A DNA stretch of 64,000 nucleotides from Nakamurella panacisegetis (GTDB lineage: Bacteria > Actinomycetota > Actinomycetes > Mycobacteriales > Nakamurellaceae), in the NCBI RefSeq assembly GCF_900104535.1, contig NZ_LT629710.1, positions 2,976,001-3,040,000 of the forward strand. The letters are read 5' to 3'. A program made the translations under genes and the position numbers. Positions 55,466 to 64,000 of the stretch are shown piece by piece. The notes below the pieces were generated by a model. That model was given only the letters and a program-made list of their open reading frames with translations, ran no database searches and was not told the origin of the DNA. Every line of letters starts with the position of its first letter. Position 1 is the stretch's first letter.

Positions 55466-55918
55466 TCAGCTGCCGATCGAACGGCAGGGCCGACGGCGCA
55501 ACTCGGCCACGTACTCCGACGGCGCGTCCGCGGCCTCGGCCGCATCGGCGATGACGCCCAGATAGCGCGCGGACGGGACGCCGCCTTCGAACGCCTGCAG
55601 GGCGTAGAGCCAGGCCAGCTTGTCGCCCTCCAACGTGTGCACCCGGAGCCGGAGTTTGGTGTACAGGCCCAGGTCGGCGCCCTCCCAGGAGTCCAGGTTC
55701 TTCTCGTCCGAGGTGGCCATGTCATAGAGCACGACGAACACGCTGCTGTCGGGGTCCTCGACCACCGTGGCCAGCGCGCCCTCCCAGCCCAGGTCCTCGC
55801 CGCCGAACGTCAGGCGCCACCCGGGCAACCATCCGCTCCCGGCCACCGGTGACGACGGGCAGCGCTGCAACATCTGCGCCGGATCCATGTTGGATCCGTA
55901 CGCCGCATAGAGGGCCAT
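55466..55918 (-). CDS. Gamma-glutamylcyclotransferase-like protein
   Basis: The 150-residue protein starts MALYAAYGSNMDPAQMLQRCP, the YGSN loop that defines the GGCT/AIG2 fold, followed by GWRLTFGGEDLGWEGALATVVEDP, VFVVLYDM and the LYTKLRLRV strand. Such enzymes release 5-oxoproline from gamma-glutamyl compounds. A homologous gene sits near lpdA in mycobacteria, so this is part of the shared neighbourhood. It forms an operon with the VOC gene. Confidence 0.85.
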   Translation of the reverse strand: MALYAAYGSNMDPAQMLQRCPSSPVAGSGWLPGWRLTFGGEDLGWEGALATVVEDPDSSVFVVLYDMATSDEKNLDSWEGADLGLYTKLRLRVHTLEGDKLAWLYALQAFEGGVPSARYLGVIADAAEAADAPSEYVAELRRRPCRSIGS

Positions 55919-56126
55919 GAGGGGAGCTTATCCGCCGCGGCGGTTCTCGCGGTGGCCCGTCGTGGCCGCCGTGCGAGACCCCGGCGTCGACCACTTCTTC
56001 GAGTGGACGGGCGCCGGTCGGCGATGTCCATCGGTGCGTTCGCCCGGACGAGCCCGACCGCTGCTACCGTGACGGTTCTGCGGGCGGTCGTCCCCTGACC
56101 GCGCGACGCCAGTACCGGAGGGCACC

Positions 56127-56321
56127 GTGAACACTCGCTACGCTGCCGAGATCGATCTGGAGAACACCGCCACCACGCACTCGAAGCTCGTCCTGATGGG
56201 CGGTCGAGGCCGACGGGTCCTCGAACTCGGCGCCGCGTCCGGCTACATGAGCAGTGTGCTCGAGGCCAGTGGACCCACGGTCACGGCGGTCGAGTACGAC
56301 GCCGAGGCCGGCAACTCCTGA
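56127..56321 (+). pseudogene. N-terminal remnant of a SAM-dependent methyltransferase
   Basis: GTG start with GGAGGG upstream. The 64 residues read ENTATTHSKLVLMGGRGRRVLELGAASGYMSSVLEASG and then VTAVEYDAEAGNS before a stop. ELGAASGYM is motif I and AVEYD the acidic motif II of class I methyltransferases, so only the start of the SAM-binding fold is present. No continuation is found in other frames before lpdA begins 89 bases later. It is therefore a 3' deletion remnant, or less likely a free-standing small protein. Confidence 0.7.
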
Positions 56322-56409
56322 CGCTCCGCAATTCTCCGAAAACAGCGGCCGGGCCGAGTTGTGGCCCCGCCGGAAGACCGAACACCGCGATGGACAGGAA
56401 CGAGAACCG

Positions 56410-57816
56410 ATGACCCGGATCGTGATCATGGGCGGCGGCCCCGCCGGCTACGAGGCGGCGCTGGTGGCCGCCCAGTACGGCGCCGAGGTGACGCTGATCG
56501 AGACGGACGGTCCCGGCGGCGGATGCGTGCTCTACGACTGTGTGCCGAGCAAGACGTTCATCGCCTCGGCGGGGGCTCGGACCTCGGTCCGTGACGCGGA
56601 CGAGCTCGGCGTCATCGTGCCGCCGCAGAAGGTCGACGTCGACGTCGAGGTCGTCCACGGCCGGGTGAAGTCGCTGGCCCTCGCGCAATCGGCGGACATC
56701 GGCGCCCGGCTGCTGTCCGAGGGCGTCGCAATGATCGCCGGCCGGGCCGAACTCGCCGATTCGGCGCCCGGCCTGGCCGCGCACCGGATCCTGGTGCACG
56801 GCAATGACGGCGTCGACACCGTGCTGGAAGCGGACGTGGTGCTCATCGCCACCGGGGCGTCACCTCGAATTCTCGATTCGGCTGTGCCTGACGGGGAGCG
56901 AATCCTCACCTGGCGGCAGCTGTACACGCTCAAGGAATTCCCGGAGCACCTGATCGTCATCGGCTCGGGTGTGACCGGAGCCGAATTCGCCTCGGCCTAC
57001 AACGAGATCGGTGTCAAGGTCACGTTGGTGTCCAGCCGCGACCGGGTGCTGCCCAGCGAGGACGCCGACGCCGCCGCCGTGATCGAAGCGGTGTTCACCG
57101 AGCACGGGGGCGGACTGGCCCGCCGCGCCCGCGCCGCGTCGGTGGTCCGCGAGGGCGACGAGGTGGTGGTGACCCTGACCGACGGCCGGCAGGTGCGCGG
57201 CTCCCACGCACTGATGACCGTCGGTTCGATCCCGAACACGGCCGGAATCGGATTGGACAAGGTCGGGATCGAGGTGCCGGACAGCGGTTTCATTCCGGTC
57301 GACCGGGTGTCTCGCACGTCGGTGGCCGGCATCTACGCGGCCGGCGACTGCACGGGGGTGCTGATGCTGGCGTCGGTGGCCGCCATGCAGGGGCGGATCG
57401 CCATGTGGCATGCGCTCGGGGAGGGAGTTCCCCCGATGCGGTTGCGGACGGTGGCGGCCAACGTGTTCACCCATCCGGAGATCGCCACGGTGGGCATCAG
57501 CCAGGCCGAGGTCGACGCGGGTACCGTCCCGGCCCGCACCATGATGATGCCGCTGTCGACCAATCCACGCGCCAAGATGACCGGGATGAGGAACGGTTTC
57601 ATCAAACTGATGATCCGCCCGGCCACGGGCATCGTCATCGGCGGGGTGGTGGTCGCTCCGGAAGCCTCGGAGCTGATCCTCCCCATCGCGATGGCCGTGC
57701 AGAACGGGCTCACCGCAAAGGATTTGGCGTACACGTTGAGCGTGTACCCGTCATTGTCGGGCTCCATCACCGAGATCGGCCGTCGCCTCATGCACTACGA
57801 CGGCGACCTCGGCTGA
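56410..57816 (+). CDS. lpdA: LpdA-type NAD(P)H-quinone dehydrogenase (lipoamide-dehydrogenase family)
   Basis: The 468-residue flavoprotein has VIMGGGPAGYEAAL (FAD), a CX4C pair C39/C44 in GGGCVLYDCVPSKTF, VIGSGVTGAEFASAY (NAD(P)), IYAAGDCTGVLMLAS and a dimerisation domain. At the C-terminus the lipoamide-dehydrogenase catalytic His-Glu (HPTLSE) is replaced by YPSLSGS, so it should not oxidise dihydrolipoamide. This fits the mycobacterial LpdA quinone-reductase class. In mycobacteria lpdA neighbours glpD2; here glpD is 6 kb away behind a peptidase and glpFK. Confidence 0.9.
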   Translation: MTRIVIMGGGPAGYEAALVAAQYGAEVTLIETDGPGGGCVLYDCVPSKTFIASAGARTSVRDADELGVIVPPQKVDVDVEVVHGRVKSLALAQSADIGARLLSEGVAMIAGRAELADSAPGLAAHRILVHGNDGVDTVLEADVVLIATGASPRILDSAVPDGERILTWRQLYTLKEFPEHLIVIGSGVTGAEFASAYNEIGVKVTLVSSRDRVLPSEDADAAAVIEAVFTEHGGGLARRARAASVVREGDEVVVTLTDGRQVRGSHALMTVGSIPNTAGIGLDKVGIEVPDSGFIPVDRVSRTSVAGIYAAGDCTGVLMLASVAAMQGRIAMWHALGEGVPPMRLRTVAANVFTHPEIATVGISQAEVDAGTVPARTMMMPLSTNPRAKMTGMRNGFIKLMIRPATGIVIGGVVVAPEASELILPIAMAVQNGLTAKDLAYTLSVYPSLSGSITEIGRRLMHYDGDLG

Positions 57817-57840
57817 GTCGTCGCCCCTGACGTCGGGGTC

Positions 57841-57878
57841 CGTTGGTGGGCAACGTTCTGTCGTTGCCCACCAACGGT
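57841..57878. terminator. Bidirectional terminator hairpin
   Basis: CCGTTGGTGGGCAACG and CGTTGCCCACCAACGG form a perfect 16-pair stem with a six-base loop (TTCTGT), between the convergent lpdA and sedolisin genes. It probably stops transcription from both sides. Confidence 0.85.
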
Positions 57879-57885
57879 TCCGAGA

Positions 57886-59055
57886 TCAGAAGGCGGTGGT
57901 GCCGATCGGTGTGCCCAGTCCGGTCGGGCCGTCCCAGCCCGTGCCAGCCGTGCACCAGATCGCGGTGCTGCAGGTGCCGTTGGATCCGGAGGTGACGTCG
58001 TTCAGGCTGGAGCTGTGCGCCCAGGTGTACGACGCCGGGTAGCCCGATGTGTTGCCGGACAACGCGTATACCGATGCGATGATCGGAGACGATGCGCTCG
58101 TCCCGCCGAACACCATCCAGCCCTTGGAACCCTGGTACGCGGTCGAGTCGTACACGGCGACGCCGGTGTTCGGATCAGCGACGGCCGAGACATCGGCGTT
58201 GGCCTTGCCGGAGCACTGGGTGACCGAGGTCTGCCAGGTCGGCTTCGCGTTCAGGGTCGAGCAGCCGCTGCCGGCCCCGGACCACGCCGATTCGGTCCAG
58301 CCGCGGGTGTTCGACGCCTTGGACAGGCTCGTGCCGCCGACGGCTACCACCGTGCCGAAGGACGCGGGGGACTCCACGCCGTAACCACCGTCACCGGTGG
58401 ACGCGGTGATCGCGATTCCCGGATGGTTGTAGGCCGAACTCGAGGCGCTGTCGGAACCGCCGTAGGAATTGCTGATGGCCACGACGCCCTGGGTGGCGGC
58501 GTAGTTGACCGCCGTGCCCAGATCGGCGAAGGACGCAGATTTGGCCTCGACCAACAGGATCTTGCAGTCCGGGCAGGCGGCCGAGACCATGTCCAGGTCG
58601 AGGCTGATCTCCTGGGCCCAGCCCGCGTTCGTGCGAGGCACGGCCCCGCCGGTCTGGCCGACCTTACGGAAGCATCCGTTCGCGGTCGTGCACGCCGACA
58701 GCCCGTACTGACTGCGGTAGACCCCGAGATCGGCCGCGGCGGTCGGGTCGTCGTAGGCGTCGACGATCGCGACCGTTCGCCCGCCACTGGATGACGAGGT
58801 GAGAGCGTAGGCCGATCGGATGTCGGTCGGCCCGAGGCCGCTCGGGCTGGCGGTGGCGGCGGGTGCGCCGGCCGCATCCACCTGCACCAGGGCCTGGCAG
58901 GCGGCCTGACCGGCCGGGGCCACGGCGCACACCCGATCCGCCCGATGTCGACTCTGGTGGTCCGCGGTCGAACTGGCCGACGCGGGGCCGGCCGGCCCGA
59001 TCAGCAGAGCGGCGGCAAGGGCCGTCACCGCGCCGAGGATGATGCTTGTCCTCAT
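57886..59055 (-). CDS. Secreted sedolisin (S53 family) serine-carboxyl peptidase
   Basis: ATG follows AGGAG. The 389-residue protein has a signal peptide (to about residue 27, ASA). The sedolisin catalytic set is visible: E149 and D153 in AQEISLDLD, the oxyanion Asp D222 in TASTGDGGYG and the nucleophile S320 in FGGTSASSP. The long activation pro-domain of kumamolisin-type enzymes is missing; only ~45 residues separate the signal peptide from the catalytic domain. It should act outside the cell, probably at acid pH as the family does. It is a single gene flanked by terminators. Confidence 0.88.
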   Translation of the reverse strand: MRTSIILGAVTALAAALLIGPAGPASASSTADHQSRHRADRVCAVAPAGQAACQALVQVDAAGAPAATASPSGLGPTDIRSAYALTSSSSGGRTVAIVDAYDDPTAAADLGVYRSQYGLSACTTANGCFRKVGQTGGAVPRTNAGWAQEISLDLDMVSAACPDCKILLVEAKSASFADLGTAVNYAATQGVVAISNSYGGSDSASSSAYNHPGIAITASTGDGGYGVESPASFGTVVAVGGTSLSKASNTRGWTESAWSGAGSGCSTLNAKPTWQTSVTQCSGKANADVSAVADPNTGVAVYDSTAYQGSKGWMVFGGTSASSPIIASVYALSGNTSGYPASYTWAHSSSLNDVTSGSNGTCSTAIWCTAGTGWDGPTGLGTPIGTTAF

Positions 59056-59363
59056 CTGAACTCCTGACTGCTTGGGGCAAATCCGGACGATAAGTTACTT
59101 TGCCCGAGCAATGAGAAATTGTGAAGAGTGCACGCCGAAATTATTTCGGAAATCGGGCCGAGCGGCGAGATTTGTTGCCGGGCAGCGCGATCTGGAGAGT
59201 GAATTTCCGGGATATGTGGGCGGGGCGGCGACGTCCGTTCAGCCACCTGGCGTGACAATTCGTCAGTCTGATGGTCAATTCCTTGGCCGATGGTCACCCG
59301 CTTGCGCCGATCGCCGGCCGAGTGACTCCGAGGTGTGCGACCGCCGGAGCGGGGGACGACGAA

Positions 59364-59395
59364 GGGCGGGGCGCACCCCTCGGTGCGTCCCGCCC
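59364..59395. terminator. Terminator-like hairpin downstream of glpK
   Basis: GGGCGGGGCGCAC pairs with GTGCGTCCCGCCC (13 pairs including one G-T) around a six-base loop. It is placed to end the leftward glp operon; no long U-tract follows. Confidence 0.65.
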
Positions 59396-59423
59396 TGTGG
59401 ACCAAGACGACCCCGATCGGCTC

Positions 59424-59505
59424 GGCGTGGATCAACTTCGCCGGTTTGTGACGAATGGGACAGGAGTCGCCATGTTCATCCATGCCTGCGAAGTTGATCC
59501 ACGCC
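59424..59505. repeat. Perfect 18-bp inverted repeat with 46-base spacer
   Basis: GGCGTGGATCAACTTCGC (59424-59441) and its exact complement GCGAAGTTGATCCACGCC (59488-59505) flank 46 bases. Its size resembles a small non-autonomous element or an interspersed palindromic repeat rather than a simple terminator. It sits just after the glpK stop. Confidence 0.75.
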
Positions 59506-59540
59506 AAAGCGGGCCGAAGTCGATCGGCGGCGGCCGAAGG

Positions 59541-61058
59541 TCAGGCCTCGTCCTCGACCCAGTCGAAGGTCTTGGTGACGGCCTTCTTCCATGAGGCGTA
59601 GGCCTTGGCCCGAGCGCCTTCCTCCATGTTTGGCTCCCAGCGCTTGTCCTCGGCCCAGTTGGTGCGGATGTCGTCTTCCGTTGCCCAGAATCCGACGGCC
59701 AGGCCGGCGGCGTACGCGGCGCCGAGGGCGGTGGTCTCGGCCACCACCGGACGGATCACCGGGACACCGAGGATGTCGGCCTGGAACTGCATCAGGGTCT
59801 CGTTCATGACCATGCCGCCGTCCACCTTGAGCGCGGTCAGGTCGACCCCGGAATCGGCGTTCATCGCGTCGAGCACCTCCTTGGACTGGAAGGCGGTCGC
59901 CTCCAGCACCGCCCGCGCGATGTGGCCCTTGTTGACGTACCGGGTCAGACCGACGATCGCGCCGCGGGCGTCGGAGCGCCAGTACGGGGCGAACAGACCG
60001 GAGAACGCCGGGACGAAGTAGCAGCCACCGTTGTCCTCGACCGACTTCGCGAGATCCTCGATCTCCGGGGCCGAGTTGATCAGGCCGAGGTTGTCCCGGA
60101 CCCACTGCACCAACGACCCGGAGACGGCGATGGAGCCTTCCAGGGCGTAGACGGTCGGCTGGTCTCCGATCTTGTAGCAGACCGTGGTCAGCAGGCCGTT
60201 CTTGGACGGGACCTTCTCGGTGCCGGTGTTCAGCAACATGAAGTTGCCGGTGCCGTAGGTGTTCTTGGCCTCGCCGGGGGACAGGCAGGCCTGACCGAAC
60301 GTGGCCGCCTGCTGGTCGCCCAGAATGCCGGAGATCGGCACCCCGGCCAGCACACCGCGCGGACGCACCTCGCCGTACACCTGCGAGGACGACTTGATCT
60401 CCGGAAGCATCGACATGGGGATGCCCATGTCCTTCGCGATCGACTCGTCCCAGGTCAGGGTGTCCAGGTCCATCATCAGGGTGCGCGAGGCGTTGGTCGG
60501 CTCCGTGATGTGCAGACCGCCGTCGGGGCCACCGGTCATGTTCCAGACCGTCCAGGTGTCCATGTTGCCGAACACCAGGTCACCCGCTTCGGCCCGCTCC
60601 CGCGCGCCCTCGACGTTGTCCAGGATCCAACGCACCTTGGGGCCGGAGAAGTAGGTGGCCAGGGGCAGCCCGACCTTGTCCTTGTACCGCTCCGCGCCGC
60701 CGCCCAGCGCCCCGAGCTGCTGACAGATCGCGTCGGTCCGGGTGTCCTGCCAGACGATCGCGTTGTAGACCGGCTCGCCGGTGTTCTTGTCCCAGACCAT
60801 CGCCGTCTCGCGCTGGTTGGTGATACCGACGGCGGCGATGTCCTCGGCCTTGAGGTCGGCCTTGGCCAGGGCGCCGGCCGTCACCGCGCGGGTGTTCTCC
60901 CAGATCTCGACCGGGTTGTGCTCCACCCAGCCCGCCTTGGGAAAGATCTGCTCGTGTTCCTTCTGGTCGACCGCGACCACGCGGCCCTCGTGGTTGAAGA
61001 TCATGCACCGGGTGGAGGTGGTGCCCTGGTCGATTGCTGCTACGAACTGTTCGCTCAT
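59541..61058 (-). CDS. glpK: Glycerol kinase
   Basis: The 505-residue FGGY-family kinase makes glycerol 3-phosphate from glycerol and ATP. It has [15 protein letters not shown] at the start, [39 protein letters not shown] and the adenosine-binding [22 protein letters not shown]. Its start lies 64 bases after the aquaporin stop, so it is the last gene of glpD-glpF-glpK. Sequence is complete and no unusual feature is seen. Confidence 0.97.
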   Translation of the reverse strand: MSEQFVAAIDQGTTSTRCMIFNHEGRVVAVDQKEHEQIFPKAGWVEHNPVEIWENTRAVTAGALAKADLKAEDIAAVGITNQRETAMVWDKNTGEPVYNAIVWQDTRTDAICQQLGALGGGAERYKDKVGLPLATYFSGPKVRWILDNVEGARERAEAGDLVFGNMDTWTVWNMTGGPDGGLHITEPTNASRTLMMDLDTLTWDESIAKDMGIPMSMLPEIKSSSQVYGEVRPRGVLAGVPISGILGDQQAATFGQACLSPGEAKNTYGTGNFMLLNTGTEKVPSKNGLLTTVCYKIGDQPTVYALEGSIAVSGSLVQWVRDNLGLINSAPEIEDLAKSVEDNGGCYFVPAFSGLFAPYWRSDARGAIVGLTRYVNKGHIARAVLEATAFQSKEVLDAMNADSGVDLTALKVDGGMVMNETLMQFQADILGVPVIRPVVAETTALGAAYAAGLAVGFWATEDDIRTNWAEDKRWEPNMEEGARAKAYASWKKAVTKTFDWVEDEA

Positions 61059-61122
61059 TGGGGGTTCCCTTGTCTCACTTCGTCGTGAATGGTGTGCCGG
61101 AGGCCGGGTTGAGGACGGGTCC

Positions 61123-61866
61123 TCAGGCCTTGACCGCCTTGATCAGGTCGGCGGCGTCGGTCGCCTTGAACAGGAGGGTGGCCAGGATCGCGCCGATGAC
61201 GGGGGCGACGACCGGGATCCACGAGTAGCTCCAGTCGGAGGAGCCCTTGCCCTTGATCGGGAGGAGGGCGTGCGCCACGCGAGGACCGAGGTCACGAGCG
61301 GGGTTGATCGCGTAACCGGTCGGTCCACCCAGGGATGCGCCGATGCCGACGACGACCAGTGCAACGCCGAGCGGGCCGATCGAGGCGGGGGTACCGCCCG
61401 ACATCAGGATCCAGAAGATCAGCACGAAGGTGGCGATGATTTCTGTGATGATGTTCCACACCGGGGTGCGGATCGCGGGGCCGGTGGAGAACACGCCCAA
61501 CTTCTTGCCCGGATCGGCTTCGGCGTCGAAATGCTCACGAAACGCAGCCCAGGCCAGAACGGCACCGATGAATGCGCCGAGGAATTCCCCGCAGAAGTAG
61601 ATGAGAGCCTGTTTGGCCGAAATGTTGCCCATCATCCACTGGGAGACGGTGACGGCCGGATTGAGGTGGGCGCCGGTGGGGAAGGCAACGTAGACGCCGA
61701 CGAAAACGCCGAGACCCCAACCGAAGTTGATCAGCAGCCAACCCCCGTTCTCGCCCTTGCTGCCCTTCAGAATTGCCGTTGCGACGACGCCACACCCGAG
61801 TAGGAGAAGAAGGGCGGTGCCCATCGTCTCGTACAGGAAGATGTGGCCCAAGCTGACAGTACTCAA
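61123..61866 (-). CDS. glpF: Glycerol uptake facilitator (aquaglyceroporin)
   Basis: The 247-residue MIP channel has six helices and both NPA boxes, in [15 protein letters not shown] and [14 protein letters not shown]; the D after the second box (NPARD) marks the glycerol-conducting type. The start is TTG 61866 with GGAGG seven bases upstream; the next Met (METMG region) would remove part of helix 1. It lies between glpD and glpK. Confidence 0.94.
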   Translation of the reverse strand: MSTVSLGHIFLYETMGTALLLLLGCGVVATAILKGSKGENGGWLLINFGWGLGVFVGVYVAFPTGAHLNPAVTVSQWMMGNISAKQALIYFCGEFLGAFIGAVLAWAAFREHFDAEADPGKKLGVFSTGPAIRTPVWNIITEIIATFVLIFWILMSGGTPASIGPLGVALVVVGIGASLGGPTGYAINPARDLGPRVAHALLPIKGKGSSDWSYSWIPVVAPVIGAILATLLFKATDAADLIKAVKA

Positions 61867-62060
61867 CTAAGTCCTCCATTGGACTGGGCCGGCTTCGTTG
61901 CCGGCGAGGTTGATGGGTGGTTCGTGATGACGACGCGTGCGGTACGCCCGATCCATCGGTCAGGGTGGCATCGGCGCCTCCCGGTCGTCACCGGCGCGCA
62001 GTCGGTTCCCCGTGCCCCGTGGTGCCACGGTCACCGACGCCCGTCGTCCGCGCATTCCGG

Positions 62061-63845
62061 TCACAGCCCCTGATCGGCTTTGCCCTGGCCTTCGGCCGCC
62101 CCGTCGACCCCGTGCCGCTCGCCGGGGGATTCCGCGCCGACCCGCACCTCCGGGGCGCCCATCCGGGCGGCATCGGCGGTCTGGTCGTCGGGCATCTGCT
62201 GCGACTCGATCTCGGCCTTCACCCTGGCCCGGTAGTGCTCCACCTCGTTGGCGACGGCCGCGGCGTCCCAGCCGAGCAGAGGAGCGACCAGATCGGCAAC
62301 CTCCTGAGCGACGGCCTCTCCGCGGTCCCAGGTGTCCACCGAGATGCGGGTGCGGCGGGCCAGGATGTCGTCCAGGTGCAGCGCCCCTTCGTGCGAGACC
62401 GCGTACACCGCTTCGACCTTCAGATATTTCGGGGCGTGCTCGAGCGGGTCGCCGAGTTCGGGCCGCTCGGCGATCAGGGCGACGATCTCCCGGATCAGGC
62501 TGCCGTACCGGCCGAGCAGGTGCTTGACCCGCGGCTCGTCCAGATGCACCTCGGCGGCCAGCTTGTCCTGGTTGTTGGCCAGCGCCGCATAGCCGTCGGC
62601 GCCGATCAGCGGAACCCGGTCGGTGATCGACTTGCCGATCTTCCCGGGTAGCTGCTCCACCGCCTTGTCGACCGCATCCTTGGCCATCACGCGGTAGGTG
62701 GTGTACTTCCCGCCGGCCACGATGACCAGACCCGGGACGGGGGACACGACGGCGTGTTCGCGGGAGAGCTTGCTGGTCTGGTCCTCCTCGCCGGCCAGCA
62801 ACGGACGCAGGCCGGCGTACACGCCGACCACGTCGTCGCGGGTCAGCGGCTTCTCCAGCAGGCGGTTCGCGTGGTCGAGGATGTAGTCGATGTCGCTGCG
62901 GCTGGCGGCCGGATGGGCCAGGTCCAGGTTCCACGGGGTGTCGGTGGTACCGATCACCCAGAAGTCGTCGCTCCACGGGCACGGGATGATGAAGAGCAGG
63001 CTCTTCTCGGTCTCGGTGATCAGTCCGGTGTCGGAGTCGATCCGGTCGCGCGGGATGATCACGTGCACGCCCTTGGACGCGGTGACCCGGAACTGGCCCT
63101 TGCCCCCGATCATGTGCTGGATGTCGTCGGTCCAGACGCCGGCCGCGTTGACCGTCGTCTTGGCCTTGACCTCGATGTCGCGGCCGGATTCGAGATCCTT
63201 GACCACGGCGCCGATCACGCGTTCGCCGTCACGCAGGAAGCCGGTGACCCGCGCGCTGGTGGCGACCAGCGCGTCGTAGGAGGCGGCCGTGCGGGAGATC
63301 ATCATGGTGTGCCGAGCGTCGTCCAGCTGCCCCTCGTAGAACATGATGCCGCCCTTGATCCCCCCGATCTTGCCGCTGCGGAAGGACTTCAGGGTCGACT
63401 TCTTGGACAGGTGGCGCAGGTGACTGGGCACGCCGCGGCCGGCCCCAAGAACGTCGTACACCCCGACCCCGGTGCCGACGTAGGCGCGGTCCCAGGCGGT
63501 CTTCTCCAGCGGGTAGATGAACTTCACCGGGCGAGCCAGGTGGGGACACAGCGTCTCGAGGATCAGCTTGCGTTCCCGCAGGGCCTCGAAGACCAGTGAG
63601 AAGTTGAGCTGCTTGAGATAGCGGAGCCCGCCGTGCACCAGTTTGGACGAACGGCTGGATGTGCCGGACGCCAGGTCGCGGGCTTCCACCAGGGCGACCT
63701 TCAACCCACGGCTGGCCGCGTCGAGCGCGGCGCCGGCGCCCACCACACCACCGCCGATGACTAGGACGTCGAACTGCGTCTCGGCCATCTGCCGGAGTGA
63801 TTCCTCACGGTTGGACGGGCTCAGAGCGGTGGACAGGAAACTCAT
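62061..63845 (-). CDS. glpD: Glycerol-3-phosphate dehydrogenase, FAD-dependent
   Basis: The 594-residue enzyme oxidises glycerol 3-phosphate to dihydroxyacetone phosphate and passes electrons to quinone at the membrane. It has the FAD motif VLVIGGGVVGAGAALDAASRGL, SGTSSRSSKLVHGGLRYLKQLNF, GGIMFYEGQLDDARHTM and VIGTTDTPW. The C-terminal helical domain is followed by a charged tail of ~35 residues. GGAG precedes the ATG. Length fits GlpD2 of mycobacteria. It is first in the operon, 194 bases before glpF, so glpFK may also have their own promoter. Confidence 0.96.
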   Translation of the reverse strand: MSFLSTALSPSNREESLRQMAETQFDVLVIGGGVVGAGAALDAASRGLKVALVEARDLASGTSSRSSKLVHGGLRYLKQLNFSLVFEALRERKLILETLCPHLARPVKFIYPLEKTAWDRAYVGTGVGVYDVLGAGRGVPSHLRHLSKKSTLKSFRSGKIGGIKGGIMFYEGQLDDARHTMMISRTAASYDALVATSARVTGFLRDGERVIGAVVKDLESGRDIEVKAKTTVNAAGVWTDDIQHMIGGKGQFRVTASKGVHVIIPRDRIDSDTGLITETEKSLLFIIPCPWSDDFWVIGTTDTPWNLDLAHPAASRSDIDYILDHANRLLEKPLTRDDVVGVYAGLRPLLAGEEDQTSKLSREHAVVSPVPGLVIVAGGKYTTYRVMAKDAVDKAVEQLPGKIGKSITDRVPLIGADGYAALANNQDKLAAEVHLDEPRVKHLLGRYGSLIREIVALIAERPELGDPLEHAPKYLKVEAVYAVSHEGALHLDDILARRTRISVDTWDRGEAVAQEVADLVAPLLGWDAAAVANEVEHYRARVKAEIESQQMPDDQTADAARMGAPEVRVGAESPGERHGVDGAAEGQGKADQGL

Positions 63846-64000
63846 GACGGCACTCCATTGGCTTCGTTGGTGCTGCCCTCGGCGGCCGTGGGGTGATCAC
63901 GGCCGGGGAGGAGGTGGGATGAACGCAGCAAGGAGGCGGGCAGGCCGGGACCATCGGGGTTCTTACGCCGCAAGGTCATCGACGGATCCTCACTGATCAA
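63846..64000. other. Leader region upstream of glpD
   Basis: This stretch probably carries the glpD promoter. I see no complete gene; a short frame from an ATG preceded by GGAGGAGG (near 63918) ends at the window edge after about 25 Arg-rich codons and is not convincing. Confidence 0.4.

Larger units (their letters stand above)
59056..59540. other. Non-coding region upstream of the sedolisin gene and downstream of glpK
   Basis: The 485 bases hold no convincing gene. The first ~100 bases are AT-richer than the surroundings and probably carry the sedolisin promoter. The distal part holds a terminator-like hairpin (59364-59395) and a perfect inverted repeat (59424-59505), described separately. 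Confidence 0.6.

Noticed and set aside
56254-56409. Upstream extension of lpdA to the start at 56254
   Set aside because: It would overlap the methyltransferase remnant in another frame; ATG 56410 gives the expected MTRIVIMGGGPAGYE start.
59052-59507. Minus-strand 151-codon frame across the glpK-sedolisin gap
   Set aside because: It runs through the inverted repeat and hairpin, lacks a ribosome site and shows no domain.
27-63990. CRISPR arrays, tRNA or rRNA genes, insertion sequences
   Set aside because: No regular spaced repeats, cloverleaf-like segments, transposase motifs or integrase genes were noticed on either strand.

Overview
The window is high-GC DNA from an actinomycete. Codon third positions are almost all G/C, GTG starts are common, ATGA/TGATG stop-start overlaps are frequent, and a mycothiol-dependent formaldehyde dehydrogenase is present. 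The order of glpD, lpdA, a GGCT-like gene, an M20 hydrolase, deoD, pmmB and upp recalls the glpD2-lpdA-deoD-pmmB-upp neighbourhood of Mycobacterium, with other modules inserted. I cannot name the species. No rRNA, tRNA, CRISPR array or intact transposon was seen.

Region 1 (1-22955) is one long rightward locus that looks like a non-canonical type VII (WXG100/Esx) secretion system under phospho-signalling control. It holds a partial FHA protein, a Ser/Thr kinase with an FN3-like outer domain, and an FHA-winged-helix protein. These are followed by a 2168-residue membrane-anchored Ig/FN3 repeat protein, a MoxR ATPase, a DUF58 protein, and a transglutaminase-fold protein that lacks the catalytic Cys and His. 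Next come an EssC/EccC-type ATPase with N-terminal FHA and two membrane segments, two almost identical WXG100 proteins, a WXG100 domain fused to a Gly/Ala-rich repeat tail, an LpqN-like protein, and two more FHA proteins, one frameshifted. EccB, EccD, EccE and mycosin are absent from the window. Each WXG100 gene has its own promoter with a matching 18-bp imperfect palindrome abutting the -35 box. An EspI/ParA-like ATPase of the kind linked to type VII systems sits about 11 kb further on (33787-35175).

Region 2 (22974-39125) is mostly leftward metabolism: mycothiol formaldehyde dehydrogenase, small membrane proteins, FprA, a lipoprotein, and a coupled deoC-ALDH-short ALDH operon facing upp. 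A FAD enzyme, the EspI-like ATPase, and a pmmB-deoD-Ser/Thr kinase operon follow. PNP, a phosphosugar mutase, DeoC, ALDH and Upp together make a plausible nucleoside-salvage and deoxyribose-degradation route.

Region 3 (39165-47234) is a complete, tightly overlapping kdpFABCDE operon for high-affinity K+ uptake, preceded by four 7-bp direct repeats with OmpR-type 11-bp spacing.

Region 4 (47409-57816) carries a GntR / AIR-synthase-like kinase / NCS1 permease operon, a small membrane protein, MeaB, a GCS2-family ligase, an M20 amidohydrolase, VOC and GGCT proteins, a truncated methyltransferase, and LpdA. Region 5 (57841-64000) has a secreted sedolisin and a glpD-glpF-glpK glycerol operon. Between these two units lie hairpins and a perfect 18-bp inverted repeat.
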